Part shown: positions 33,750 to 42,590 of the stretch, one piece after another
Position numbering within the stretch: position 1 is the first letter of the stretch
Layout: every line of letters starts with the position of its first letter
Assembly: GCA_016190985.1 (NCBI GenBank)
Contig: JACPPI010000005.1
Location: 62,001 to 126,000 of the forward strand
Direction of reading: 5' to 3'
Length of the DNA: 64,000 nucleotides
Source: Opitutia bacterium
Lineage (GTDB): Bacteria > Verrucomicrobiota > Verrucomicrobiia > Opitutales > Opitutaceae
Notes under the pieces: generated by a model
What the model was told of the DNA's origin: nothing
What the model saw: the letters and a program-made list of their open reading frames with translations, nothing else
The model's database searches: none
Position numbers and translations under genes: made by a program

Positions 33750-36700
33750 GTGAATCGAGCAAGGCGGTTTTCCTTTCGTATGCCTCGCAGGATGCGGAGG
33801 CGGCGAAGCGCATTGCGGACGCGCTGCGCTCGGCCGGCGTCGAGGTGTGGTTCGACCAAAGCGAGCTGCGTGGTGGCGACGCGTGGGATGCCATGATCCG
33901 GAAGCGCATCAAGGAATGCGCTTTGTTCGTGCCCATCATCACGCCGAACACCAACGCCCGGGCCGAGGGATACTTCCGGCTCGAATGGAAGCTCGCCGTG
34001 GACCGTTCGCACCTGATGGCGGACGACGCGCCGTTCCTGTTTCCGATCGTCATTGGCGACGTGGCCGACGCCACCGCGCGCGTGCCGGATAAATTCCGTG
34101 ACGTGCAGTGGACGCGTCTGCGGCTCGACGAGACGCCGGCCGAGCTGGCGGCGCGAGTGGCGCGGCTGCTGAGCGGCGTATCGGGGGTGGGAGGGGCTTT
34201 ACGCCCCGACTCATCCAAGCCGTCGGGGCATAAAGCCCCTCCCACCGGCCATCCCGGCCGCTGGCAGTGGTGGATGATTTTTCCGATCCTCGGCATGATC
34301 GTGGGGCTCAAGTTCGCCGCGGTGCCGCTGTGGCGAAGCTTCCGCGGACCGGCCCCGAAACCGGTGGTCACCGCACAGGCACCGGACCATGTCTCCGAAG
34401 CCCGCCAGCTCGCGCAGAAGGCGGCGGCCATGAGCGTGGACAAATACAGCTCGACGGCCGACGACTACGCCGCCGCCGAGGGCCTGCTCAAGCGGGCGCT
34501 CGAGCTCGAGCAAAACGATGCTGAGATCTGGGCGATTTCGTCGATGTTGCACACCAACATCCGCACCCGTGGTTTCGACCATAACCGGGCCCGGCGTGAG
34601 TGGGCCCGGCGCGACGCGGAGCGGGCGGTAAAGCTGGACCCGAATTCACAGAACGCCTTGTTCGCCCTCGGCCGCGCGCAGCGCGACACCGATCCGGTGA
34701 CCGCGGAAGCCACCTTCCAGAAGCTCCTTTCTGTGAATCCCCAAAATGCGGACGCCATGGGCCAATTGGCCTGGCTCTACGACGGCGACGGGCGCGTCGA
34801 GGAGGCGATCAAGCTCTACGACCGGGTGCTGACGCTCGATCCGGCTGACGCCCCGCTGAACCAGTATGTCCGGTTCCTGCTGTTCTTTCACTACAGCCGC
34901 TTTGCCGAGGCGGAGCAGGCGATCCGGCGCTCGGTCGAGATGGAACCCTCCGCCAACTCCTGCGCCGGCCTCGTGATGCTGTTGCTCACGGCCAAGGGCG
35001 ACGCGGAGGAATCGGCCCGGGTGTTGGCCACCGTGCCCGCGGCGTTTCGGAACGAGCCACGCATCGTGTGGGTCGAGGCCATGGCGCAGCTCTGCCGTCG
35101 CGATCCGGAGGCGGTGCTGCGGACCTTGCAGCGGCTGCAGTCCGATTACATCCAGGATAACTGGTTTGCCGGCCCAAAGGCGTATTTCGCGGGGCTGGCC
35201 CACGCGATGGCCGGGCGGGCCGAGGCGGCGCGCGTCGCCTGGCAATCAGCGTTGGCCATTGTGGACACCCGGCTGAAGGAGACGCCCGACAACCCGACCT
35301 TGCACTTGTGCCGGGGGCAGTTGCTGGCCTGGTTGGGGCAGACCGACGAGGCGAGGCGCGAGGCCCGACTGCTTGACGAAATGCGCGCGGGCCGACCAAC
35401 GCGCAGTTGGTTTGACTCCATCGCCCTGATCCATGCCGCCGTGGGCGACGCCGACAAGGCCATGCCGTTGCTGGAGCAGCTCATGTCGGCCGACAACAGC
35501 ACCAACGTCGGCTGGCCGCTCACGCGAGCGCTCCTCCGATTCGATCCGCGTTGGGACAAGCTGCGCGCCGACTCGCGATTCCAAAAGCTTTGTGCCGAGC
35601 CGGCCCCGTCCACCGAGAGCGACTCCTCCTTCGCCAAGGCTACGGAGGATTGGTCCGGCAAGTCATCTTTGCCGGACCAAAAATCCGTCGCCGTGCTGGC
35701 GTTCGCCAACCTTTCCGACGACAAGGCCAACGAGTATTTCTCCGACGGCATCAGCGAGGAGCTGCTCAATGTGCTGGCGAAGATCCCCAACCTGAAGGTC
35801 TCGGCGCGGACGTCGGCGTTTTATTTCAAGGGCAAGGAAGTGCCGGTGCCCGAGATCGCAAAGCAGCTCGGCGTGGCCTATGTGGTCGAGGGCAGCGTGC
35901 GCAAGGCCGGCGACAAGGTCCGCATCACGGCGCAGCTCATCAAGGCCGCCGACGGCTTCCACGTGTGGAGCGACACCTTCACGCGCGACCTGAAGGACAT
36001 TTTCGCCGTGCAGGACGAGATCGCCGGGCTCATCGCCCGGCAGCTCCAACTCAAGCTGGGCGAGGGTGGTGCCCGCGTGGCGGTGGATCCGGCACTCTAC
36101 GAACTGCTGCTCCAAGCGCGAGCTTTGACGCTGCGCGAGAGCAATGAGGACTGGCGGCAGGCGATTGCGCTTTACCGCCGCGCGCTGGAGCGGGAGTCCC
36201 GCCTAGCCCTGGCGTGGGCGGAAATGGCCCGGACCTACGTGCAGCTGGGTCGTTTTGGCGGGATGCCGACCCCCCTGGCCATGCGGGAGGCGCGCCCGGC
36301 CGCGCAACGGGCGCTGGAATTGGAACCGGATCTCGCGAGCGGCCTCGTGGCCCTGGGCTGGGTGCAACGCACAGCCGACTGGGACTGGCGAGGCGCGCGG
36401 CGATCCTTCCAGCGCGCCCTGGAGCTGGCCCCGGGAAACAGTTCCATCATGGGTGATCTGGCGGTCTTTTATTTTAATACCGGCCGCGTGGCCGAGGCGA
36501 AGACGCTGGCCCGCCAAGCCGTGGAGCGCGATCCGCTCAATGCCCGGGCCCAGGCCAGCTTGGGTTTCATTCTGAACCTGAATGGCGATTGGGAGCAAGC
36601 CTTGGCGCCGCTGGAGCAGGCGGTCGCGCTCGCCCCCGCCATCGAGGAAGTCCGTTCGCATAAGGCGCGGGCCCTGTCGATCCTGGGCAGACAGGACGAG

Positions 36701-37036
36701 GCCGCCGCCGCTGCGGAGCAGGAGCCGAACGAGGCCTACCGTCTGGCCGCGCGCGCCTTCCTGATGGGACGACCAGACCAGGCGGCAGCCAGCAACCGGG
36801 CCTTGAGCGAGTTCATCGCCAAGTATGGTGATGATATGCCAGGCTATGTGGCCAACATTTATGCGATTCGTGGCGAGGTGGACCCGGCCTTTGTCTGGCT
36901 GGAGCGCGCCTATGGCCGGCGCGACGCGGCGGTGGTCTGGGTCAAGACCAACGCTAATTGCCGTTCCCTGCACTCCGATCCCCGCTGGCCGGGATTCCTG
37001 CGCAAGGTCGGCCTGGCCGATGACCAGTTGAATTAG
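33746..37036 (+). CDS. TIR-TM-TPR-TolB-like-TPR membrane protein
   Basis: A 1096-residue protein from ATG 33746, four bases overlapping the stub's stop. TIR is at about 5-140 (KAVFLSYASQDAEAAKRIAD, Glu80 in YFRLEWKLAVDRSH). An in-frame REP pair forms the linker (about 148-168), then a membrane helix at 173-196 (WQWWMIFPILGMIVGLKF), first TPR block 205-620, the SSFAKATEDWSGKSSL insert, TolB-like from about 644 (DQKSVAVLAFANLSDDKANE) and a second TPR block to 1080. Domain order matches the gene at 29005. It is the last array gene; a terminator-like hairpin follows about 340 bases downstream. Confidence 0.83.
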   Translation: MSESSKAVFLSYASQDAEAAKRIADALRSAGVEVWFDQSELRGGDAWDAMIRKRIKECALFVPIITPNTNARAEGYFRLEWKLAVDRSHLMADDAPFLFPIVIGDVADATARVPDKFRDVQWTRLRLDETPAELAARVARLLSGVSGVGGALRPDSSKPSGHKAPPTGHPGRWQWWMIFPILGMIVGLKFAAVPLWRSFRGPAPKPVVTAQAPDHVSEARQLAQKAAAMSVDKYSSTADDYAAAEGLLKRALELEQNDAEIWAISSMLHTNIRTRGFDHNRARREWARRDAERAVKLDPNSQNALFALGRAQRDTDPVTAEATFQKLLSVNPQNADAMGQLAWLYDGDGRVEEAIKLYDRVLTLDPADAPLNQYVRFLLFFHYSRFAEAEQAIRRSVEMEPSANSCAGLVMLLLTAKGDAEESARVLATVPAAFRNEPRIVWVEAMAQLCRRDPEAVLRTLQRLQSDYIQDNWFAGPKAYFAGLAHAMAGRAEAARVAWQSALAIVDTRLKETPDNPTLHLCRGQLLAWLGQTDEARREARLLDEMRAGRPTRSWFDSIALIHAAVGDADKAMPLLEQLMSADNSTNVGWPLTRALLRFDPRWDKLRADSRFQKLCAEPAPSTESDSSFAKATEDWSGKSSLPDQKSVAVLAFANLSDDKANEYFSDGISEELLNVLAKIPNLKVSARTSAFYFKGKEVPVPEIAKQLGVAYVVEGSVRKAGDKVRITAQLIKAADGFHVWSDTFTRDLKDIFAVQDEIAGLIARQLQLKLGEGGARVAVDPALYELLLQARALTLRESNEDWRQAIALYRRALERESRLALAWAEMARTYVQLGRFGGMPTPLAMREARPAAQRALELEPDLASGLVALGWVQRTADWDWRGARRSFQRALELAPGNSSIMGDLAVFYFNTGRVAEAKTLARQAVERDPLNARAQASLGFILNLNGDWEQALAPLEQAVALAPAIEEVRSHKARALSILGRQDEAAAAAEQEPNEAYRLAARAFLMGRPDQAAASNRALSEFIAKYGDDMPGYVANIYAIRGEVDPAFVWLERAYGRRDAAVVWVKTNANCRSLHSDPRWPGFLRKVGLADDQLN
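34187..34245. repeat. REP pair inside the TIR-TM linker
   Basis: Perfect 23-base arms (34187-34209, 34223-34245; GTGGGAGGGGCTTTACGCCC and complement) lie in coding sequence and add about 20 residues (VGGALRPDSSKPSGHKAPPT) without breaking the frame. Confidence 0.85.
35629..35668. repeat. SFAKA-type dispersed repeat in coding sequence
   Basis: CTTCGCCAAGGCTACGGAGG encodes SSFAKATED just before the TolB domain. Related copies lie at 33678 (TIR stub) and 45351 (C-terminus of the MaoC-like gene, PSFAKAAEG). Confidence 0.65.
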
Positions 37037-37411
37037 TCGTCGAGGAAACGCTCAATGCTGAACGTTTAACTATTAACGCCCAATTATTGAACCAGATTTC
37101 GAACACCGGAGGTTAAGACCTTGGGCGACGAACCTAATTTCAGCAGTTCCATTTAACCACAGATTTCACCGATCGCACGGATACAGGAATTTGCCCGGAA
37201 ATAACTGTTTCAAATTCATTCACCCAACGGGTGAGAGGGCATAGAATCCGAATGGATTGAGAATCCGTGTCATCCGCGAAATCCGTGGTTTCAACGGCTT
37301 TTTCTAAGTGAATGTTGAAGGTTTAACATTCTGGCGCGACCGGGTTGCACGTGATCAGCATCGAGCTGAAAGGCGTCGCCCCAGGTAATTTGTCAATTAA
37401 TACGTTACAAA
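37037..37411. other. repeat-rich spacer ending the TIR array
   Basis: No gene is seen. It holds AACGTTTAACTATTAACGCC words like the array's other spacers, then CACAGATTTCACCGATCGCA and several ATCCGTG/CACGGAT words of the dispersed ACGGAT family, then a short AT-rich run before the hairpin at 37378. Confidence 0.6.
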
Positions 37412-37421
37412 TTATCGGGGC
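37378..37421. terminator. imperfect palindrome, probable bidirectional terminator
   Basis: GCCCC..TAATTTGT and ACAAATTA..GGGGC pair around an AT-rich centre, with one small bulge. It lies between the TIR array and the convergent membrane-protein gene and overlaps the latter's stop region. Confidence 0.5.
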
Positions 37422-39010
37422 AGCCGATCAGGGTTCGGCGGTGGGCCCAGCCGGGTCCATTGGAAATCCTTGAGCGCCCAGAAGCAGGGGTGGAGCAGCG
37501 GACTGGTGAAGATGATCCGGCCCCCGGCATCGCGGAAAAAGGCGCGGCCCTGCTCGATGCCGGTGAACTGGACGCGGCCGATCAGCTCGTGGTTGAGCCA
37601 ACCCGGTTCGTGGTCGGAGGTGAATTGCCCGGCCCAGGAACGATAGCTGTCGTCGGGCTGACGTTGGGCTTCCAGCGCGGCGACCGGGCCGGCGGCAGCG
37701 GGCACGAACCGGCCGCCGCCGACTTCGAGCACCGGACCCCAATAGGGGATATCCGCCGGGATGTAGAGGCTGGCCGGCTGGCCGTCGCGTGCATATTGTG
37801 CCACCATGCGTTTGATGGCGGGCACGGCATCACGCAGACGGTAGCGTTCAACCGGCCTGGACCAGTGGGTCGCCGTGGGCAGAGCCATTGCAAGCAGGAC
37901 GACGGTGACGGCAAAGCCTCCGAGGGCCACTCGCCGGGCCCGCGCGCCGAGGCTGGCGACGACGACCGCCAGCGCCACATAGAGCAGGAGGGTGGGCGCC
38001 GTGAGGTAGCGATCGTGTTCGGGCAAAGGGCTTGCGGCGAGCTGCGCCACGTAGGCCGTCCGCGTGAGGCTCAGCAGGGCCATCATCAGGCCGGCGGATA
38101 AAAGGACGGCGACGGTCCGGGCGGCGGGTAGCGCGCGCTGGCGCCAGAGCCATGCGCCCAGAGTGATGAGCAGGGTGGCGCCAAAGACATCAGCCAGCCC
38201 GGGGGCGTGAGTCGCGAGCCACGCCGTGAGCGGCGGACCAAGCAGCGCGGTGGTCAGCCAGCCGCGCAGCAGAAGCGGCGGGAGCGCCGCCGCGAGATCA
38301 AGGGGTTGAAAGTCACCCGTTTTCCCGAGTTCAAGCGGTCAGGCCGCCACGGCGATGACGGCGGCGGCCAGCAGGGTCAGCAGCACGGTGACAAAACGGA
38401 AGCCATCCGCCGGGTTCCGGTCGCGCCGCCAGAGCCAGAGCACAAGGGGCGCGAGCACGAAGGTGGAGGGTGACGAGGTCGCGCCCAGGGTCGCGAACGC
38501 CGCCCAGGCGAGCTTGCCGCGCAGAGTGGCGGGCCCGGGCGCGAGGAGACACAGCGTGAGCCCAAAGGCCAGATACCAGTGCAACCCGAGGGGCAGTCCC
38601 AGGTTGGAGGCGTTGGGCGCGACAGCCAGCAACGCCACGACGCCCAGCCGCGCGAGATCGGAGGCGAGCAGGCGGCGGAAGGCCGGCAGATAAAAAATGG
38701 CGAGCAGGCCGGCGTTGAGGACGAGACCGCCGAGCGCACAGGCGTAAGGTTGCTGCGGGAGGGGAAGAGGCGACCACAGCTCCGCGAGCAGACGCGGCAG
38801 CACCTGGAGGTAGCCGCCGGAAGGAATCAGCAATGAACCCGGGAAACGATGGTTCCAGGCGGTGGCAAAGAACGACCAGCCGTCCTCGGCGACGAATTCA
38901 CCGGCCAGCCAGAGATGGGGCACCCGGGCGGCGAGCAGGGCGAAAACCGCCGCCGTCAGGAGCGCCTGCTTCCATCCCCGATGTGCGGCGAGTTGCTCCA
39001 GGCGGTGCAC
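37412..39010 (-). pseudogene. polytopic membrane protein interrupted by one in-frame TGA
   Basis: From GTG 39010 the minus strand encodes hydrophobic segments (LLTAAVFALLAARVPHLWLAG, EDGWSFFATAWNHRFPGSLL, GGYLQVLPRLLAELWSPL, and more) until a TGA at 38341-38339. The same frame continues as PLELGKTGDFQPLDLAAALP through further membrane segments to 37412, in total about 531 codons besides the stop. The layout (membrane helices plus a soluble C-terminal loop region) resembles GT-C-like or O-antigen-related integral membrane proteins, but no family is certain. It follows the DUF4286-like gene by a few bases. Confidence 0.62.
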
Positions 39011-39016
39011 GGTGGC

Positions 39017-39421
39017 TCAAAGTTCCGCGGCGATCTCGGCGACCTGACGCTCGTAGGTGACGCCGCTCCCGGGCGGGAAGTGCTTCAGGCCGTCGGCGCG
39101 CAGCGCGGGGGCGTGGAGGCGGACGTAGTCGTCAAAGACCTTGCGGGAGGGGAAGACGTATTGGGTCTCGACGACGGCCGGCGCTGCGGCGGATTCGACA
39201 GGCTCAGGGCCGGCGGGCGGCGTTTCGTTCGCGCGGTCGGCGGATTCGACAGGCTCACCGCGGACCGGATCATGGATCTGGTCCGGCAGGACGATGCGGG
39301 CGGAGGTGGCGCCGGCCTTCATCACCTCGACGATGTGGTTGGGCGAGAGCCAGGATAAGAACCGGCCGCGGACCTGGACGGACGGGCACGTGGCGCGGAC
39401 AGTGTAGAGGATTGCGGGCAT
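39017..39421 (-). CDS. DUF4286-like small protein with in-frame repeat insert
   Basis: A 134-residue protein. The ends match the DUF4286-type ferredoxin-like proteins: ILYTVRATCPSVQVRGRFLSWL, HIVEVMKAGATSARIV, then YVFPSRKVFDDYVRLHAPAL and GVTYERQVAEI. Between the two halves, roughly residues 50-85 (DPVRGEPVESADRA, then PEPVESAAAPA) come from a dispersed repeat present twice in direct orientation. Without the insert the length would be the usual 100 or so. The function is unknown. It precedes the membrane-protein gene by six bases and is likely co-transcribed. Confidence 0.65.
   Translation of the reverse strand: MPAILYTVRATCPSVQVRGRFLSWLSPNHIVEVMKAGATSARIVLPDQIHDPVRGEPVESADRANETPPAGPEPVESAAAPAVVETQYVFPSRKVFDDYVRLHAPALRADGLKHFPPGSGVTYERQVAEIAAEL
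39189..39257. repeat. two direct 18-base copies of GCGGATTCGACAGGCTCA
   Basis: The copies start at 39189 and 39240, 51 bases apart, so the DUF4286-like frame is preserved. On the coding strand each yields EPVESA. Confidence 0.8.
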
Positions 39422-39430
39422 TGTTTCTTT

Positions 39431-39511
39431 GTAGGAGCGGGTTTATCCCGCGACCAGAATTAATCGCAATAAGGCAGGGAGCCGCGGCTCATCCTGAGGA
39501 TTCGCCCTACC
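39431..39511. repeat. REP half and GAGCCGCGGCTCATCC-type repeat
   Basis: GTAGGAGCGGGTTTATCCCG (39431) is a REP arm. Then 39479-39511 is a 33-base segment nearly the same (two differences by eye) as 43980-44012 inside recD2. Confidence 0.75.
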
Positions 39512-39513
39512 AA

Positions 39514-39540
39514 GAAAAACGCCCGCCGTATGGCGGGCGT
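39514..39540 (-). terminator. Rho-independent terminator of the M16 peptidase operon
   Basis: A 9-bp stem (39519-39527 with 39532-39540, ACGCCCGCC) with a GTAT loop is followed on the minus strand by TTTTTC. It lies about 40 bases beyond the stop of the second M16 gene. Confidence 0.8.
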
Positions 39541-39577
39541 GGCTTGTCGCGAGCAAGTTCGCCCCCACAAGGATCAC

Positions 39578-40903
39578 TTATTTGGCCGTGGCACCGGGGA
39601 CCGTGCCGGCCTTGATGAGGACCATTTTGGCGGGATCGAGGTGCTGCTTGATCGCGCCGTTGACCTGCGCCGGGGTGAGCGCGGCGATCTCCGTCGCGTA
39701 GGTGTCGAGCCACGAAAGGGGCAGGCCGCGGTTGACGGTGGCGAGGAGCTGGTTGGCCATGCCGTCAGTCGTGGCGAGGTTGACCTTGAAGCTGCCGATC
39801 AGGTTGGTCTTGCGGTCGGCGACCTCCTTGTCGGTCACGCCCTGTTCGTGCCAGAGGTTGAGCTGGCGCAGGGTCGAGGCGATGCCCTGGTCGAGAAGGT
39901 TGGGGGCGAAGGTGCCGGCGATGCGGAAGTCGCCGTCGGCGAAGGTGTCGTTGGCGAGGCGCGCGCCGATGCCGTAGGTGAGGCCCTCCTTGTCGCGGAC
40001 GTTGCCCATGAGGCGGCCGGTGAAGCCGCTGCCGAGGATGGCGGTGCCAAGGCGCAGGGCCTGATAATCGGACTGGCCGTAGCGCAGGCGGGAAGGTTGC
40101 GCAAAAATCACGCTGACGCTGGTTTTCTCGGCCATGAAGACGGTCTGCTCCTTCGGCGCGTCGCCGGGCGAGGCGGGGAGGGTGGCGGGCAGGGCCACGC
40201 CGCCGGTCCAGCCCGCGAAGCCTTTCGCGAGCTCGGCCTGGATCTGCGGCAGATCGAGGTCGCCCACAGCGGTGATGGTCAGGTGCGCCGGACCGTAGTG
40301 CGCCTGGTGGAAGGCCTTCACCTCGGCCAGCGTCGCGCGCTCGATGGCGGCGAGCAGCTCGGCGTGCGGCGTCGGGCGGTTGGGATGGCCCGCGGGGTAG
40401 AGGGCGAGTGCGGCCGCCTCGGCCGCCTGGTTGTCGGTGCTTTCCAGCGCCCGCTGGAGCGTGCCGGCGAACTGCTTTTTCGCCTTGTCGAATTCCTCGG
40501 CGGAAAGGGCGGGCGAACGCAGCTGCTCGGCGAGGAGCGAGAGCACGAGCGGCACGTCCTTCTTCAGGCACTTGGCGCTGAACTCGACGAGCTCGTTGCC
40601 GACGGAGAAATCCAGCGTGGCGCCGACGGCGTCGAGCCGGGCGGCGATGGCGAACTTGTCCTGCCGGGTTGTGCCCTGGTCGAGCAACATGCCCGTGAGG
40701 GTGGCGACGGCGGGGTTGGCGGTGGCGAAGACATCGCCGGCCGGCAGCGAGCCCTTGAGGTTGACGACGTTTTTCACGCCAGTCGGGTAGAGCAGGACAT
40801 CCAGGCCGGCGATGCGGGTGCGGGTGACCTTCGGCGCGATCTGGGCGAGGAGACCAGAGGACAGAAGACAGAGGACAGAGAACAGAAGAGTGAAGCGCTT
40901 CAT
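39578..40903 (-). CDS. M16 family peptidase-like protein, non-catalytic subunit
   Basis: A 441-residue protein from ATG 40903 with a signal peptide (MKRFTLLFSVLCLLSSGLLA) encoded by CTCTGTCTTCTGTCCTCTG-type words. The two M16 halves are recognisable (GMLLDQGTT, LLAEQLRSPALSAEEFDKAK, HYGPAHLTITAVGD; then VIFAQPSRLRYGQSDYQALR, LTYGIGARL). The zinc motif HxxEH is replaced by LTGMLLDQGT, so it is probably the substrate-binding partner of the active gene upstream. Export to the periplasm is expected. The upstream reading from 41215 is not supported. Confidence 0.88.
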   Translation of the reverse strand: MKRFTLLFSVLCLLSSGLLAQIAPKVTRTRIAGLDVLLYPTGVKNVVNLKGSLPAGDVFATANPAVATLTGMLLDQGTTRQDKFAIAARLDAVGATLDFSVGNELVEFSAKCLKKDVPLVLSLLAEQLRSPALSAEEFDKAKKQFAGTLQRALESTDNQAAEAAALALYPAGHPNRPTPHAELLAAIERATLAEVKAFHQAHYGPAHLTITAVGDLDLPQIQAELAKGFAGWTGGVALPATLPASPGDAPKEQTVFMAEKTSVSVIFAQPSRLRYGQSDYQALRLGTAILGSGFTGRLMGNVRDKEGLTYGIGARLANDTFADGDFRIAGTFAPNLLDQGIASTLRQLNLWHEQGVTDKEVADRKTNLIGSFKVNLATTDGMANQLLATVNRGLPLSWLDTYATEIAALTPAQVNGAIKQHLDPAKMVLIKAGTVPGATAK

Positions 40904-40920
40904 GGGAGTATTTCGGTTTG

Positions 40921-41014
40921 TCATTCTGAGCCGAGCGAAGAATCCAGCGGAAGCTGCGTGACAGTTCAGGTGCGGGAGTTCAGCTGGATCCTTCGTTGCA
41001 CTCAGGATGACAGG
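40921..41014. repeat. inverted CATTCTGAGC-type dispersed repeat
   Basis: GTCATTCTGAGCCGAGCGAA at the left and a complement-like TTCGTTGCACTCAGGATGAC at the right, with inner ATCCAGC/GCTGGAT, bracket the gap between the two M16 genes. It would form a long imperfect hairpin within the operon. Confidence 0.7.
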
Positions 41015-41040
41015 TGGTGGGTATGATATTTGAAGGGGGA

Positions 41041-42420
41041 CTACTTGGCGGGCGGGGCCTTGGGCGCCTCGGGGGTGAGCGCGATGAACCAGCCGGTCGT
41101 GCTCTGGTCCTCGTTGAAGTAGAGGTTGGCGACGCGCTTGACGTCGGCGGCCGTGACCTTGGCGGTGGCCTGGTCGAGGGTCTCGTAGAGCGTCCAGTCG
41201 CCGACGGCGATGCACTCGTTGATCTGGGCCGCGATGGCGAAGGTGCCGTCGCGCTGGAAGGCGGAGTCGGCCACGAGCTGGTTGATGGCGCTCTGCACCT
41301 CGGCGTCGGTGACGCCGTCCTGCTTGACCTTCTCGATGTCGGCCAGGGCGATTTTCTCGACCTGGTCGTGGGGCACGCCCGGCGCGAGCGGCACGAAGGT
41401 GTAGTGCAGCATGGGGTCGTGCGTGAAGCGGGCGAAGGTGAACACGCCGGTCGAGAGGCTCCGGTCGGTGATGGACTTGTAGAGGCGGCTGTTCTTGCCG
41501 CTGCCGAGGATGGAGGCGAGGACCTGGATGGCGGGGAAGTCGGGGTGCGTGCCGGCGGGGATCTTGTGGCCGATGGCGACGGCGCCGAGCTGGCCGGCGC
41601 GCTTGATCACGAAGCGGCGGGGGCCGCTCTGCGCGGGCTCCTCGGTGTAGAGCTGCGGGATGGGCTTCGGGGCCCGGGGGATGGCGCCGTAGGATTTTTT
41701 GATCAGGCCGAGGGCGTTGGCCGAGTCGAAGTCGCCGATGACGGTGACGGTGGCGTTGTCGGGCCAGTAGAAGGTGTCGTAGAACTCGCGGAGCTTTTCG
41801 ATGGAGACCTTCTCGATGTCGGAGCGCCAGCCGATGGTGCTGTGGTGGTAGGGATGGGCGATGTAGGCGTAGGAGCCGAGCTCGAGGAAGAGCGCCTGGA
41901 TGGGGTTGTTCTGGCCGCGCTCAAACTCGTTGCGGACGACGGTCATCTCGGGGCGGCGGTCGTCCTCGCGGAGGAGGAGGCCGCGCATGCGGTCGGCCTC
42001 CATCTCGACGACCATGGGCAGGTGCTCGCTGCCGAAGGTCTCGTAGTAGTTGGTGCGGTCGACGGAGGTGGTGGCGTTGTTGGTGGCGCCGATCGGGTCG
42101 AGGATCTGGTCGACCTTGTTGCCCTTCTCCTTGTTGAAGTTGGCCGAGCCCTTGAACATCAGGTGCTCGAGCAGGTGGGTGGCGCCGGTGGTGCCGGTGA
42201 CCTCGTTGCGGGAGCCGACGCGGTAGGTCACCATGAAGGTGATGACCGGGGCGGAGCGGTCGGGCAGGAGCAGGACCTGGAGGCCGTTGGCCTCGAGGCG
42301 GTATTCATCGAAACCGCCGAGGGACTTGACGTGGCTGAAGCCCTCGACCGACACGGGCGCGGCGGACAGCGCGGCGGTCGAAACGAGAAGCACAAGGAAC
42401 GCGAGGGAACGTTTCATCAT
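41041..42420 (-). CDS. M16 family zinc metallopeptidase, catalytic subunit
   Basis: A protein of about 459 residues with signal peptide (KRSLAFLVLLVSTAALSAAP). The inverted zinc motif HLLEH is intact (HxxEH), with the downstream Glu ligand in the DRMRGLLLREDD-RNEFERG region. The second half has FVIKRAGQLGAVAIGHKIPA and ILGSGKNSRLYKSI. Such periplasmic peptidases work as pairs with a non-catalytic partner, here the next gene. ATG 42420 is chosen, but 42417 and 42426 are equally placed starts. Confidence 0.92.
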   Translation of the reverse strand: MMKRSLAFLVLLVSTAALSAAPVSVEGFSHVKSLGGFDEYRLEANGLQVLLLPDRSAPVITFMVTYRVGSRNEVTGTTGATHLLEHLMFKGSANFNKEKGNKVDQILDPIGATNNATTSVDRTNYYETFGSEHLPMVVEMEADRMRGLLLREDDRRPEMTVVRNEFERGQNNPIQALFLELGSYAYIAHPYHHSTIGWRSDIEKVSIEKLREFYDTFYWPDNATVTVIGDFDSANALGLIKKSYGAIPRAPKPIPQLYTEEPAQSGPRRFVIKRAGQLGAVAIGHKIPAGTHPDFPAIQVLASILGSGKNSRLYKSITDRSLSTGVFTFARFTHDPMLHYTFVPLAPGVPHDQVEKIALADIEKVKQDGVTDAEVQSAINQLVADSAFQRDGTFAIAAQINECIAVGDWTLYETLDQATAKVTAADVKRVANLYFNEDQSTTGWFIALTPEAPKAPPAK

Positions 42421-42590
42421 AAGCATCGGGGGAGGAAGCCGCCAAGCTACCACAGCGCGCCGTTTCTGCCAATAGGGCAAAAGGTGCAAGCGACCGGCAC
42501 CCCAATGACGAAGTCGGGCAGCTTCACAGCCATGACCAGTTGCACAACGCAGCAGTTCACGAACTCCGGCAGCACGCAACCGAGCTCACT

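Noticed and set aside
38339..38341. Selenocysteine at the in-frame TGA
   Set aside because: No bacterial SECIS-like hairpin directly after the codon and no selenoprotein family match; a nonsense or sequencing change is simpler.
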